Shown here one piece after another: positions 44,487 to 54,000 of a stretch of 64,000 bases of DNA. Both the position numbers and the translations under genes were made by a program. The stretch is from CBDANO01 sp965197665. Its GTDB lineage: Bacteria > Chloroflexota > Dehalococcoidia > Lucifugimonadales > UBA3495. The stretch's first letter is position 1. Each line of letters begins with the position of its first letter. The DNA lies in contig CBDANO010000001.1 in the NCBI GenBank assembly GCA_965197665.1, positions 1 to 64,000 on the forward strand. Reading direction: 5' to 3'. Under the pieces are notes generated by a model. That model worked only from the letters and a program-made list of their open reading frames with translations. It was not told the origin of the DNA and did not search any database.

Positions 44487-46889
44487 TTACTTTAATTCCA
44501 CCACCGTCACCCCTTCCCCTCCGGGTCCTTCGCCCCCCGCCGCGGCAGCGACCAGCGGGTGGCCTTCCAAATATTCTCTGACCGCGCTCCGCAAGGCGCC
44601 GGTGCCCTTGCCGTGGATCACCCGGAGTTGGCCGGAACCGGTAAGGGCCGCGTCATTCAACCAACCCTCCAAGAAACCCAACGCTTCATCGACCCGCCGA
44701 CCCCGCAAGTCCATCTCGGCGGCAACGGTATGCCGGCCCGGGCGGCGGAAATACACGCCGTGCCGGGCCGCCGGTTGATGGACTTCCGCCAACCGCTCCA
44801 AGCGGTAGATCGGGATTATAGACCGCATAGTTCCCAGTAGAACTTCCACTTGGCCTTGATCGTTGGGAGGTGTGATGACTTCCACCGGACGGTCGATGCC
44901 CCTAACGAACACCCGGTCGCCGCTGCGCAGCAGTTGATGCCAGGGAGTCCGCTTCACCGGTATTGGTTCCCACAAGGGAGAGGCGACCTCCCGCCGGGCT
45001 TCCGTCAACCGGGCCCGCTCTTCTCTCAACTCTTCCCGCAACTCTTCTTGAGGAGCGGGCCGGTCTAACAACCTTTCGGCGCGTTGGAGCCGGTCCAGCA
45101 GGCCGCTGATCCGGCCCTGTAACTCTTGCCGGGCCTCTTCCAGAAGCTCGACCTTGGAGGTCTCAACGGCAGCCAGCCGGGCTTCAGCCTCGGCCTGCTG
45201 CTCTTTGGCCAATAGCAGGGCGCCCTCGGCCTCGCCTCGCAGGCTTTCTACCAGACGCCGCTCTTCTTGAAGCTCCACCAACAGGCCCTCAGCCTCCCGC
45301 TCCTCCGGGGACAGGGCCCGGCGGGCTTCGTCGATGATCTTCGCGGGAAGTCCCAAACGGTCGGCGATGGTCAGGGCATAACTCCGTCCCGGAAGCCCCA
45401 GGGTTACTTGATACGTGGGGTCCAGCGTCTGCGGGTGCAGGTCAACGCTGGCGTTGATCATGCCCTGTTGTTCTTGCACGTAACGGGCCACGCCCCGGTG
45501 GTGGGACGTGGCCACCAGCAAGACCCCCAGAAACCGAAAATGGGAAAGCACGGCCTTGGCTAGGGCGGAGCCTTCCTCGGGGTCCGTGCTGGTCCCCAAC
45601 TCATCCACCAAAACCAGCGACTTTGACGTGGCCCGCCGTATGACGGCCAGCAGATTCCGTATGTGGGAGCTGAAGGTCGATAGGGACTGTTCGATGCTTT
45701 GCTGGTCACCGATGTCGGCGTAGATTCCATCGAAGCGGGGGAGGCGGGCTTCATCGGCAGGCACGTGCAGCCCGGCCTGAGCCATCAAAGCCAGCAATCC
45801 GACGGTTTTCAACGCAACCGTCTTACCCCCGGCATTGGGCCCGGTAATCAGCATGACCGTTTGTTCCTCCCCCAATTCCAGGCTGATGGGGACCACCTTG
45901 CCGGACAGCAACGGGTGGCGGGCCCTCACCACCCGAAGGACTCTCGGTTGGTCCTCTCCGTCATAGACCAAGGGGGCGGCGGCGCGGTTGTCCGCCGAAT
46001 GCCGGGCTTTGGCCATGTCCAAGTCCAACCGGGCCGTCAAGTCCAGCGTCAACAGCAAATTTTGGCTCGCCTGCTCCACCATACCCGAAAGGTTTCGGAG
46101 CACCCGTTCCTCTTCCCGCTCTTGGGCCGAGCGGGCCTCCCGCCACCGGTTGCCCAAGTCAATGGCCGGCATCGGCTCGATGAATACCGTGGCGCCGCTG
46201 TCTGAAACGTCGTGGACGATGCCAGGCACCCGGGACCGCATCTCCGCCTTGATCAGGAGTACCATGCGGCCGCTGCGCTCGGTGATGATGGGCTCTTGGA
46301 CGAGGTCCTGACGCCCCAACCGCCGTAGATTGCGCTCCATTACCTCGTTCAACCGTTGCTGGGCCAAGCGCGACTCCTGCCGCAGCCGGCGCAGGTCGGG
46401 GCTGGCGTTGTCCAACAGCTCGCCGGCGGGACTTACCGTCGAATCTATAGCCCGCTCCAGGGAAGCTAGGTCCGGGAGGTTCTCGGCCAAGCGGGACAAG
46501 CGGGGCAGTCCTTCGCGGCGGGCCAAGGCCCTCCGGTTATAGCGGGATGCGGCGGCCAGACTGCGGATGGCGTACAGCTCCTCCCCCCGGAGCAAGCCCC
46601 CCAACAACGCTCGCTGGACATACTCTCGGAAGTCTAGTCCGGGTCCAAATTCCGGAGCGCCGCCTTGGTCCAAGAACCGGCGGGCTTCCGTAGTTTCCTG
46701 TTGACGGGCGTCAATTTCCGGAAGGTCCGAGGAGGGGGCCAGAGATTGGGCCGCTTCTCGACCCATCGCGGTGCGAGTGTGGGCCGCCAACTGCCGGCGT
46801 ATTTCGTCGAACTCGAGCAGGCCAATCGATTCATTGAAGCCGCCCAAGTCGGAGGAGGCCCGGAGAGTATTCGCGGAGGGCGTCACCAC
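44487..46889 (-). CDS. mutS2: Endonuclease/ribosome-rescue ATPase MutS2
   Basis: The product is 800 residues from tandem GTG codons. MutS core and lever regions lead to Walker A GPNAGGKTVALKT (about 353-365), followed by DIGDQQSIEQSLSTFSSHIR and LVLVDELGTSTDPEEGSALA. A long coiled coil and a KOW-like stretch precede the C-terminal Smr domain (DLRGRRVDEALGFLEGWL, then VIHGKGTGALRSAVREYL). In Bacillus, MutS2 binds collided ribosomes and splits them. The start overlaps the end of the upstream VLRF1-like gene by 7 bp, indicating translational coupling. Confidence 0.95.
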   Translation of the reverse strand: MVTPSANTLRASSDLGGFNESIGLLEFDEIRRQLAAHTRTAMGREAAQSLAPSSDLPEIDARQQETTEARRFLDQGGAPEFGPGLDFREYVQRALLGGLLRGEELYAIRSLAAASRYNRRALARREGLPRLSRLAENLPDLASLERAIDSTVSPAGELLDNASPDLRRLRQESRLAQQRLNEVMERNLRRLGRQDLVQEPIITERSGRMVLLIKAEMRSRVPGIVHDVSDSGATVFIEPMPAIDLGNRWREARSAQEREEERVLRNLSGMVEQASQNLLLTLDLTARLDLDMAKARHSADNRAAAPLVYDGEDQPRVLRVVRARHPLLSGKVVPISLELGEEQTVMLITGPNAGGKTVALKTVGLLALMAQAGLHVPADEARLPRFDGIYADIGDQQSIEQSLSTFSSHIRNLLAVIRRATSKSLVLVDELGTSTDPEEGSALAKAVLSHFRFLGVLLVATSHHRGVARYVQEQQGMINASVDLHPQTLDPTYQVTLGLPGRSYALTIADRLGLPAKIIDEARRALSPEEREAEGLLVELQEERRLVESLRGEAEGALLLAKEQQAEAEARLAAVETSKVELLEEARQELQGRISGLLDRLQRAERLLDRPAPQEELREELREERARLTEARREVASPLWEPIPVKRTPWHQLLRSGDRVFVRGIDRPVEVITPPNDQGQVEVLLGTMRSIIPIYRLERLAEVHQPAARHGVYFRRPGRHTVAAEMDLRGRRVDEALGFLEGWLNDAALTGSGQLRVIHGKGTGALRSAVREYLEGHPLVAAAAGGEGPGGEGVTVVELK

Positions 46890-47674
46890 GCCACCGGATA
46901 TACCCTGCTTTCAGTCAGCATGAGGGCCACCTGTTCCAGCGTGTCGCGCTTGGGGTCGCGAACGTTCAAGCGGCGGTCCAAGGTCCTGCTCCGCCACTGC
47001 TCCATCAACGGGCAAACCTTCATGAAGCCGTCCAGGGTAAACTTTTCCCCGCCCAACAAGACGTAGTCCGGCCCTCCCGCCAAGGAGCCGAACTGGTCGC
47101 GGACCGCTTCGCAAGTCTTGTCGTAGAGCCGCCGCATTTGGCCCTCCCGGACCCGCTGAAACCGCTTCTGAGACGTGCCCCCGGCTTGATGGCGTCCCTT
47201 CACGTAACGCGCGTCGGTCTTGGCGGACTTCAGCCGGCCGCCGTTGAATACAGCAACCGAGAACCTGCCCAACCGCAGCAAGACTACCCCAACGACACGT
47301 TCCGCCTCCAATATCGCCCACAACGGGGCCGCCTCCCAGGACGGATATAGCCGGCTCTCAGCCACGGGAAAGGGGGGAATGATTGCCAGCCCCCGGTCCC
47401 CGGACCTTAACCCAACCATCCCGGTGTCAGAGGCGCCAAACGGCCCATCCAATCGACCTATACGCTCCCGCCAAGCCCGGTCCTCGGCGTCGGACCCGCC
47501 CACCGGTTGTTGCATGCCCTGGCGTGTCTCTTGCCGTAACTCTCCGGGGCGCACGTAGAATGAAGACGCCGCCAGGCCCGGTGGAGGCGCATACTCGTCG
47601 AGCAGGGCTTTCAGGCCGGCCTTGGCCAGGTATTGCCCGGGCTGGACTTTGGGCGCGGCGGCTTGTTGGCTCAT
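46883..47674 (-). CDS. VLRF1/Vms1-like peptidyl-tRNA hydrolase (release factor)
   Basis: The product is 263 residues from the ATG at 47674 with GAGG upstream; a GTG 10 codons earlier falls on the -10 box of a plausible promoter, so it is less likely. The eRF1-like VLRF1 domain shows RLGRFSVAVFNGGRL and the signature KGRHQAGGTSQKRFQRVREG, whose Gln169 is the catalytic position in the GGxxQ loop of Vms1/ANKZF1. Vms1 frees nascent chains from tRNA on stalled large subunits in eukaryotes; bacterial relatives are known. Coupling to mutS2 suggests a two-protein ribosome rescue unit. Confidence 0.85.
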   Translation of the reverse strand: MSQQAAAPKVQPGQYLAKAGLKALLDEYAPPPGLAASSFYVRPGELRQETRQGMQQPVGGSDAEDRAWRERIGRLDGPFGASDTGMVGLRSGDRGLAIIPPFPVAESRLYPSWEAAPLWAILEAERVVGVVLLRLGRFSVAVFNGGRLKSAKTDARYVKGRHQAGGTSQKRFQRVREGQMRRLYDKTCEAVRDQFGSLAGGPDYVLLGGEKFTLDGFMKVCPLMEQWRSRTLDRRLNVRDPKRDTLEQVALMLTESRVYPVAW

Positions 47675-47694
47675 TGGACCCGACCTCGCCTGAG

Positions 47695-47722
47695 ATTCTA
47701 ACACAGAGGTTATAATTGGCAG
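47695..47722 (-). promoter_or_regulatory. Candidate promoter of the VLRF1-mutS2 operon
   Basis: On the minus strand, CTGCCA (47722-47717) and TAGAAT (47700-47695) are spaced by 16 bp, placing a start site about 15 bp before the ATG at 47674. A TATAAT at 47711-47716 on the plus strand could serve the divergent DinB-like gene. Confidence 0.45.
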
Positions 47723-47749
47723 CGGATTTTAGCCGCCGTAGGAGATGAA

Positions 47750-48544
47750 ATGCCGCCTGAAAGCCGACGAACGCTGAGCGAGCGGCGCGACCGGGCATTG
47801 GAGCGAATAGATGCCGGGCACCAAGCGTTGCTACAGTCCCTGGAAGGCATGGACGCCGAGGACGCTTTCCTGGGTTCCCGCTGGTCGGTGTGGGAAGTAT
47901 TGAAGCACGTTGACTCCCCTGAATTCGTCGACTCGCTGGAGCATTGGGTAAGCGGCGCAATTCAAACCCTTCCCGGCTTCGGCGGCAGAGAGGAGCGGCT
48001 GAAACAAGACGTGGCCCGCCTGGAAGCTACTTTCCAACGGCTGCGCCGCCTGTTCGCCGGCTTGTCGGAGGAGCAGTTGGCCAAGCCGTTGACGCCTCCA
48101 AATCCCATCAACCACTTCCCCGGGCTGACCATGGTCCAACTGGTCGAAAGTGTAATGGGCCACGAAGCGGCCCACGCTCGCCAAATCGAGGCTACTCGCA
48201 AGTACGTGGCCGAGTTCTCCGTCAAGAAGCGGGCCGTAACCTTCGCCGGGCTGGGCACGGGAGACCCCCCTCCGGTCAGCCCCGAGGTAAAGGAGTTGGT
48301 GTCCTACGCCGACTACGTAGCCGGCAGCGATCAAGCCCTGAATGCGGTCCGTCCCTGGGTCCGCGGGATTGAGTTCGTGCTCGAGGAAAGCAACGAGGAG
48401 CAAGTGTTATCCCGGATGGGCCGGGAAACCCGCAACGGCCAGTGGTCCTTGGTCGTGTGCCTGGGAGACCCGAGAGAATCGTGTGCCGACCTCATGGAGT
48501 TGGCCCGGCGGCACTGCGATAGCGTGGTGGTCAAACCGGACTAG
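47750..48544 (+). CDS. DinB-like protein with a C-terminal tetrapyrrole-methylase-like segment
   Basis: The product is 264 residues. Residues 1-155 look like a DinB four-helix domain, with possible metal ligands His53 (EVLKHVDSP) and His138/His142 (GHEAAHARQIE). From about 165 it reads FAGLGTGDPPPVSPEVKELV, then SYADYVAGSDQALNAV and SLVVCLGDPRESCADLMELA. This recalls the N-terminal half of precorrin/tetrapyrrole methylases (GLGPGDP... and the GDP loop). Only about 100 residues are present, so it is at most a half domain. DinB proteins act as thiol-dependent transferases; the role here is unknown. GTAGGAG precedes the ATG. Confidence 0.65.
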   Translation: MPPESRRTLSERRDRALERIDAGHQALLQSLEGMDAEDAFLGSRWSVWEVLKHVDSPEFVDSLEHWVSGAIQTLPGFGGREERLKQDVARLEATFQRLRRLFAGLSEEQLAKPLTPPNPINHFPGLTMVQLVESVMGHEAAHARQIEATRKYVAEFSVKKRAVTFAGLGTGDPPPVSPEVKELVSYADYVAGSDQALNAVRPWVRGIEFVLEESNEEQVLSRMGRETRNGQWSLVVCLGDPRESCADLMELARRHCDSVVVKPD

Positions 48545-48622
48545 AATTTGCTACACTGGGCCGGACGGCCCGCCCCAAGACGGGTTGGCCGGCCCCGACC
48601 GGAAAGCAGAGAGGAGATACCT

Positions 48623-49243
48623 ATGATCTACGAAGTGCGTACCTACGTATTGAAACCGGGCTCGGTGCCTCAGTTCGAGGAAAACTTCGCCAAGTCCCTC
48701 CCTCACCGCGAGAAGTACTCCAAGTTGGGAGCCTTCTGGCGCACCGAGTTCGGCACCCTGAACCAAGTGATTCACGTGTGGCCTTACGAGAACGTGGAAG
48801 AGCGGGACCGTATTCGCACCGAGGCTGCCAAGGACCCCAATTGGCCCCCTCCCAATCCCCCGGAAATATACGTCAGCATGGAGTCCGAGATTTTCATTCC
48901 CGCGCCGTTCATGCGCCCCTTGGGCGGGGGCCAGTCTTTGGGCAATGTCTACGAAATGCGAACGTACACCTACAAGACCGGCTCGATGCCGGAAGTCATC
49001 AAGCGCTTTGCGGCGGCGGTACCCCACCGGGAGGAATATTCCCCGCTGGCGGCGGCTATGTCCAGCGAGATCGGCGGCCTCAACAAGTGGATGCACATTT
49101 GGCCCTACAAGGACTTGGGCGAACGGGACCGGATCAGGGCCGAGGCCGGGAAGAACCCCAACTGGCCGCCGGACACACGGGAGTTCCTGCTGTACCAGGA
49201 AAGCAAGTTGATGGTCCCTTCCTCCTTCTCTCCCATGCACTAG
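48623..49243 (+). CDS. NIPSNAP-family protein, two tandem domains
   Basis: The product is 206 residues from the ATG at 48623 with GAGAGGAG upstream. Two copies of the dimeric alpha/beta-barrel NIPSNAP unit occur: MIYEVRTYVLKPGSVPQFEE ... VIHVWPYENVEERDRIR, and VYEMRTYTYKTGSMPEVIKR ... WMHIWPYKDLGERDRIR. The duplication would form an intramolecular dimer. The function is not well defined. The next gene starts right after its stop codon, indicating an operon. Confidence 0.9.
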   Translation: MIYEVRTYVLKPGSVPQFEENFAKSLPHREKYSKLGAFWRTEFGTLNQVIHVWPYENVEERDRIRTEAAKDPNWPPPNPPEIYVSMESEIFIPAPFMRPLGGGQSLGNVYEMRTYTYKTGSMPEVIKRFAAAVPHREEYSPLAAAMSSEIGGLNKWMHIWPYKDLGERDRIRAEAGKNPNWPPDTREFLLYQESKLMVPSSFSPMH

Positions 49244-49624
49244 ATGGGCATAGAAGGGGTCAAGCAAGCCAACCAGCGCTTCTACGACGCTTTCGGGGCG
49301 TTGGACATCGAACTGATGGACTCCGCCTGGCAGCACTCGGACCAAGCGGTGTGCGTGCACCCCGGGTGGCCCCCTTTGGTGGCGTGGGGCCCGATAAGAG
49401 AAAGCTGGGAGAGGATATTCGACAACACCACCCTGATGCACTTCAACGTGCGTTACGTGAGCGCCGCTGTGGAAGGCGACTGCGGCTGGGTTACTTGCTT
49501 CGAGCACATATCAAGCGTTTTGCAGGGCCAAGCCAACAACTTCTCCGTGTTGGCCACCAACATCTTCCTTCGTACGCCCGAAGGCTGGCGGATGATTGCC
49601 CACCACGCCTCTCCCAGCGTCTGA
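49244..49624 (+). CDS. SnoaL-like / NTF2-fold protein
   Basis: The product is 126 residues. It reads VKQANQRFYDAFGALDIELM, then DSAWQHSDQAVCVHPGWPPL, WGPIRESWERIF and a C-terminal GWRMIAHHASPSV, typical of ketosteroid-isomerase-like NTF2-fold proteins (DUF4440/SnoaL-like group). It is a small cytoplasmic binding protein or isomerase of unknown substrate. Its ATG immediately follows the stop of the NIPSNAP gene, so translation is likely coupled. Confidence 0.85.
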   Translation: MGIEGVKQANQRFYDAFGALDIELMDSAWQHSDQAVCVHPGWPPLVAWGPIRESWERIFDNTTLMHFNVRYVSAAVEGDCGWVTCFEHISSVLQGQANNFSVLATNIFLRTPEGWRMIAHHASPSV

Positions 49625-49694
49625 GACCGCGCCCAATACCGGCCCCCATCTTCCCCTTACACCTCGCGCCTTACCTTCATGATCCCAGCATCAT

Positions 49695-49714
49695 CCCCGC
49701 CGTTGACGGCGGGG
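49695..49714 (+). terminator. Perfect 8-bp hairpin before the ferritin-VIT1 gene
   Basis: CCCCGCCG (49695-49702) and CGGCGGGG (49707-49714) close a TTGA loop. No T run follows, so it is either a weak terminator for the NIPSNAP operon or a leader structure of the next gene, 23 bp downstream. Confidence 0.4.
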
Positions 49715-49736
49715 CAACCGCATAAGGAAGCCAAGC

Positions 49737-50981
49737 ATGTCCTCAGAGTCAACAACCCTAACCAAGACGGAACGAAACCTATGGAATGCCATCATCGCCG
49801 AGGCGGTGGCTTACCTGAAATACAACGCCTACGCCCATAAGGCCCTGGAAGAAGGCCACCCCGAGGTGGCCCAGGTCTTCCAGGAAGTTGCGGGCGCGGA
49901 AACAATCCACGGCTTGAACCACCTGCGGGTTTCGGGCGACATAAAGTCCACCGCGGAGAACCTCCGCGCGGTCACCGAGGGAGAGACCAAGGAGTTCAGC
50001 ACCGTCTATCCTCGAATGATCCGGGACGCGGTAGCCGAAGGCAGGACCGAAGCCGCCGAATCATTCGCTCTGGCCTTGGAACGGGAGCAGCGCCATCTGG
50101 AGGTATTCACCGAGGCGCTGCAACAGTTGGAGGGGCGGAAGCAAGCAACGCAAACGTTGGCGCCTGCGCCTTCACCGGCGGCCGAAGCCGCTCCCCATCC
50201 AAGTCCGGACCCCAACGAAGAAGCCGTTGAAGTCGTGACCATGTCCGGCCCCAACTTGGATACCTACGTCAGCGCGGCCATGGAAATAGACCGGGAGCGA
50301 TGGCGGGTGGCGTCCCTGGGCAGACTGCGAGAAGTGGTGTTCGGCGCCCAGGACGGCATATTAAGCACCCTGGCCCTGGTCACTTCGGTGGCCGTGGCCG
50401 TGGAGCAAACGTCTACGGTGCTGGTGGCCGGCCTTGCCGGCGCCTTGGCGGGCATGATTTCCATGGCTACGGGCGCCTACCTGGGCTCACGCGCCGAAGT
50501 GGACATTCAACGCTCCGAGATTGCCCGGGAGGCTATGGAACTGGAGGCCAACCCGGCCGAGGAACTGGCCGAATTGACCGTGATATTTCAACGGGAGGGC
50601 CGGACCTACGAAGAAGCTCAGCATCTGGCCGATGAGATTGCCGGAGACAAAGACCTGTGGCTGCGGACTCTGGTGGAAAAGGAATTGGGCATCAGCCCGG
50701 ACGAGACCGGCAGCCCGGTCAAGGACGCCATTGCCATGGGCTTTTCCTTCATCGTAGCCGCCCTGATCCCCATCGTGCCCCACATGGTCTTGGACGGGAA
50801 CCTGGCCATCGGCGTATCGGCGGCGGCGGCCCTGGTAGGCCTTTTCGTGTTGGGCGTGGGTAAAGGGCGGCTGGTGCGGCAGTCGCCGATCTTGCAAGGC
50901 CTGGAAATCCTGGGAATCGGTGTAGTTTCGGCAGGTATCGGCTACGGGCTGGGTGAAGGTATACCGCGCCTAGTTACCTGA
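49737..50981 (+). CDS. Ferritin-like / VIT1 fusion iron exporter (MbfA type)
   Basis: The product is 414 residues. The N-terminal rubrerythrin-like domain (about 1-130) has EAVAYLKYNAYA, GAETIHGLNH and EREQRHLEVF as di-iron ligands. A Pro/Ala linker follows. The C-terminal part is a VIT1/CCC1 transporter with RLREVVFGAQDGILSTLALV, ISMATGAYLGSRAEVDIQRS and about five membrane segments. Proteins of this layout (MbfA) export iron from the cytoplasm and protect against iron and peroxide stress. The Fur-family regulator at 26640-27092 could control it; that is inference. Confidence 0.92.
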   Translation: MSSESTTLTKTERNLWNAIIAEAVAYLKYNAYAHKALEEGHPEVAQVFQEVAGAETIHGLNHLRVSGDIKSTAENLRAVTEGETKEFSTVYPRMIRDAVAEGRTEAAESFALALEREQRHLEVFTEALQQLEGRKQATQTLAPAPSPAAEAAPHPSPDPNEEAVEVVTMSGPNLDTYVSAAMEIDRERWRVASLGRLREVVFGAQDGILSTLALVTSVAVAVEQTSTVLVAGLAGALAGMISMATGAYLGSRAEVDIQRSEIAREAMELEANPAEELAELTVIFQREGRTYEEAQHLADEIAGDKDLWLRTLVEKELGISPDETGSPVKDAIAMGFSFIVAALIPIVPHMVLDGNLAIGVSAAAALVGLFVLGVGKGRLVRQSPILQGLEILGIGVVSAGIGYGLGEGIPRLVT

Positions 50982-51019
50982 GCGGTCCTGACGTCCAACG
51001 CTTATTTAAGAGGCGAAAC

Positions 51020-54000
51020 ATGGAAAACCCGTTCTTTGATCAACCGATTCTGAACTCGCCGTACGGTTATCCTTCCCGGCATTGGGAATTGGACGAAGAC
51101 GGCCAGCCGACTCAGCGAATCACCGAAAGCCGGCGGGGAGCCGAGTTCATCACGCCGATTCCCAAACCCAGGAAGAGCAAGTCCCCTAAGGGCGCACAAC
51201 AACAGTTTGTCATTGACGAGGGATTGGGCCTCTCTACCGACGAGCAGCAGTACGACGTTACCGCAGCGGTGAATGAGATTCGCCGCCGCGTGGACGAGTG
51301 GCGGAATATTCCAGGCCCAAACAATTGGGGAGTAACGCCGGAGACGGCCAGGCTGCTCCTGCATTGGCGGCAGCACAAGTTCAGCCATTACCGTCCGTTC
51401 TTCTGCCAGGTCGAAGCCGTGGAAACCCTCATCTGGCTTAGCGAGGTCGCCCCCAGGCTCGCGCCGGCAGACAGGGGATCCCTGGAACGCTTGGACAACG
51501 CCAACAGCGAGGCCAACCCGGAGTTGTCCCGTATTGCTTTGAAGCTGGCCACCGGTACCGGCAAGACCACCGTCATGGCTATGATTATCGCCTGGCAGAC
51601 CGTCAACGCCGTCAGGCATCCCAACCGCCGAAGGTTCACTCGCGGGTTTCTGGTGGTTACCCCGGGTCTGACCATCAAAGACCGGCTCAGGGTGCTCCAG
51701 CCCAACGACCCCGACAGCTATTACTCCGACAGGGAACTGGTCCCCGGCGATATGCTGGAGGACCTCCAACGGGCCAGGATAGTCATCACCAACTATCATG
51801 CTTTGCGGCAACGCGAGCGCCTTGAGGTTTCCAGCGGAGGGCGCGCCCTGCTGCAAGGGCCGGGAAGTCCCCTGGAAACGTTGGAAACCGAAGGCCAGAC
51901 GGTTCAGCGGGTCATGCCGGAACTCATGGGCATTAAAAACGTCATGGTGTTGAACGACGAGGGGCACCACTGTTACCGGCGCAAGCCGGGCGATGACGAC
52001 GAAGGCCAATTGACCGGAGAGGACAAGCAGGAGGCCAAGAAAAACAACGAAGAGGCCCGGGTCTGGATTTCCGGCCTGGAGATGGTAAAGCGAAAACTGG
52101 GCATCCGGCAAGTGGTGGACCTGTCGGCAACCCCCTTCTTTCTTCGCGGCTCCGGCTATGCGGAAGGGACCCTGTTCCCGTGGACGGTGAGCGACTTCTC
52201 CCTGATGGACGCCATTGAGTGCGGCATCGTCAAGCTGCCCCGGGTCCCGGTGGCCGATAACATACCCGGCGAGGAGGTCCCGGTTTTCCGCAACCTCTGG
52301 GAGCACATTCGCCGCGATATGCCCAAAGCCGGCCGTGGGAGAGCCGGCAGCCTTGACCCCCTCAATTTGCCCACGACATTGCAAACGGCTCTGCAGGCCC
52401 TCTACGGGCACTACAAGAGGACCTACGAGCAATGGGAAGCGGATGGAATGCTTGTTCCGCCCTGTTTCATTGTGGTCTGCAACAACACTTCGACCTCTAA
52501 GCTGGTCTATGACTACGTTAGTGGCTGGTGGCCAGTGGCCAGTGGTCAGGACATGGACGCCGGCCGCGAGCCACTGGCCCCCGGACGCTTTGAAAACGGC
52601 CGGCTGGAGCTATTCCGCAACTTTGACGAATCGGGCTATCGCTGCCCGATGCCCCGCACCCTGTTGATAGACAGTGAGCAACTGGAGTCCGGCGACAAGC
52701 TCAGCGATGATTTCCGCGCCGCTGCCGCGCCGCAGATTGAGAGGTTCCGCCGGGAACGTGTAGAACGTTCCGGCGACCGTGAGGCCGCCCATAACATTAC
52801 AGACCAGGAACTCCTCAGAGAGGTAGTGAACACCATCGGCAAATCGGGGTGGCTGGGGGGGGGAATCCGATGCGTCGTGTCGGTGTCCATGCTTACCGAG
52901 GGCTGGGACGCCAACACCGTCACCCATGTCCTGGGGGTCCGGGCCTTCGGTACCCAACTGTTGTGCGAACAGGTGGTTGGGCGGGCATTGCGGCGCCAGT
53001 CCTACGAATTAAACGAAGATGGCCGGTTTAACGTCGAATATGCCGACGTGCTGGGCATTCCCTTCGATTTCACCGCTAGACCCGTAGTCGTTGGCCCGGG
53101 CAAACCGCGGCAGACGGTCCACGTAACGGCAGTGCGCCCGGAGCGGGACCATCTGCAGATAAGCTTCCCTCGAGTTTCCGGCTACCGGGAAGACCCTCCC
53201 AAGGAAGACCTCATCGCAAATTTCACCGCTGACTCCGTGCTGGAACTGACGCCGGAGCTTATTGGCCCCTCCGTAACCAGAAACGAGGGCATCATAGGCG
53301 AGGGCGTGGACCTAAACCTGGCCCACACGAGAAACCTTCGTCCTTCTGAATTGGCCTTCCGACTCACCCAGCGTCTACTAGAGACCAAGTGGAGAGACCC
53401 GAACGAAGATCCCAAACTGCACCTGTTTGGCAAATTGAAGAACATAGTCAGAGAGTGGCTCGACGCCTGCTTGGTCTGCAGGGGCGGGACCTATGCGGCG
53501 CAGCTCTTGTACCAGGAACTAGCGGACATGGCTTGCAACCGGATCACTGCCGCCATTACGAGCAGTCAAGGTGAACGCTCCGTCAAGGCGTTGCTCGACG
53601 CCTACAACCCCACTGGGTCCACCAGGCACGTCAACTTCACCACCTCCAAGTCAAACCTGTGGCGCACCGATTCTCGCAAGTGCCACGTCAACCTCGCCGT
53701 GCTGGACAGCGATTGGGAAGCCGAGTTCTGCCGGGCCGTCGAGTCTCACCCCTTGGTGAAAGCCTACGTGAAGAACCACAACCTGGGGTTGGAAGTCCCC
53801 TACCTTTACGGGTCGACCCCGCGCAACTACATCCCGGACTTCATCGTGCTGGCGGACGACGGCCGCGACGAACTTTTGAACTTGGTGGTCGAGATCAAGG
53901 GCTACCGGGGCGAGGACGCCAAGGAGAAGAAGAACGCGATGGAAGCGTACTGGCTGCCAGGAGTAAATGACCTCGGCCGGTACGGACGCTGGGCCTTCGC

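Noticed and set aside
51002..52432. 476-codon minus-strand ORF opposite res
   Set aside because: It is the antisense of helicase motifs and has no domain or ribosome site.
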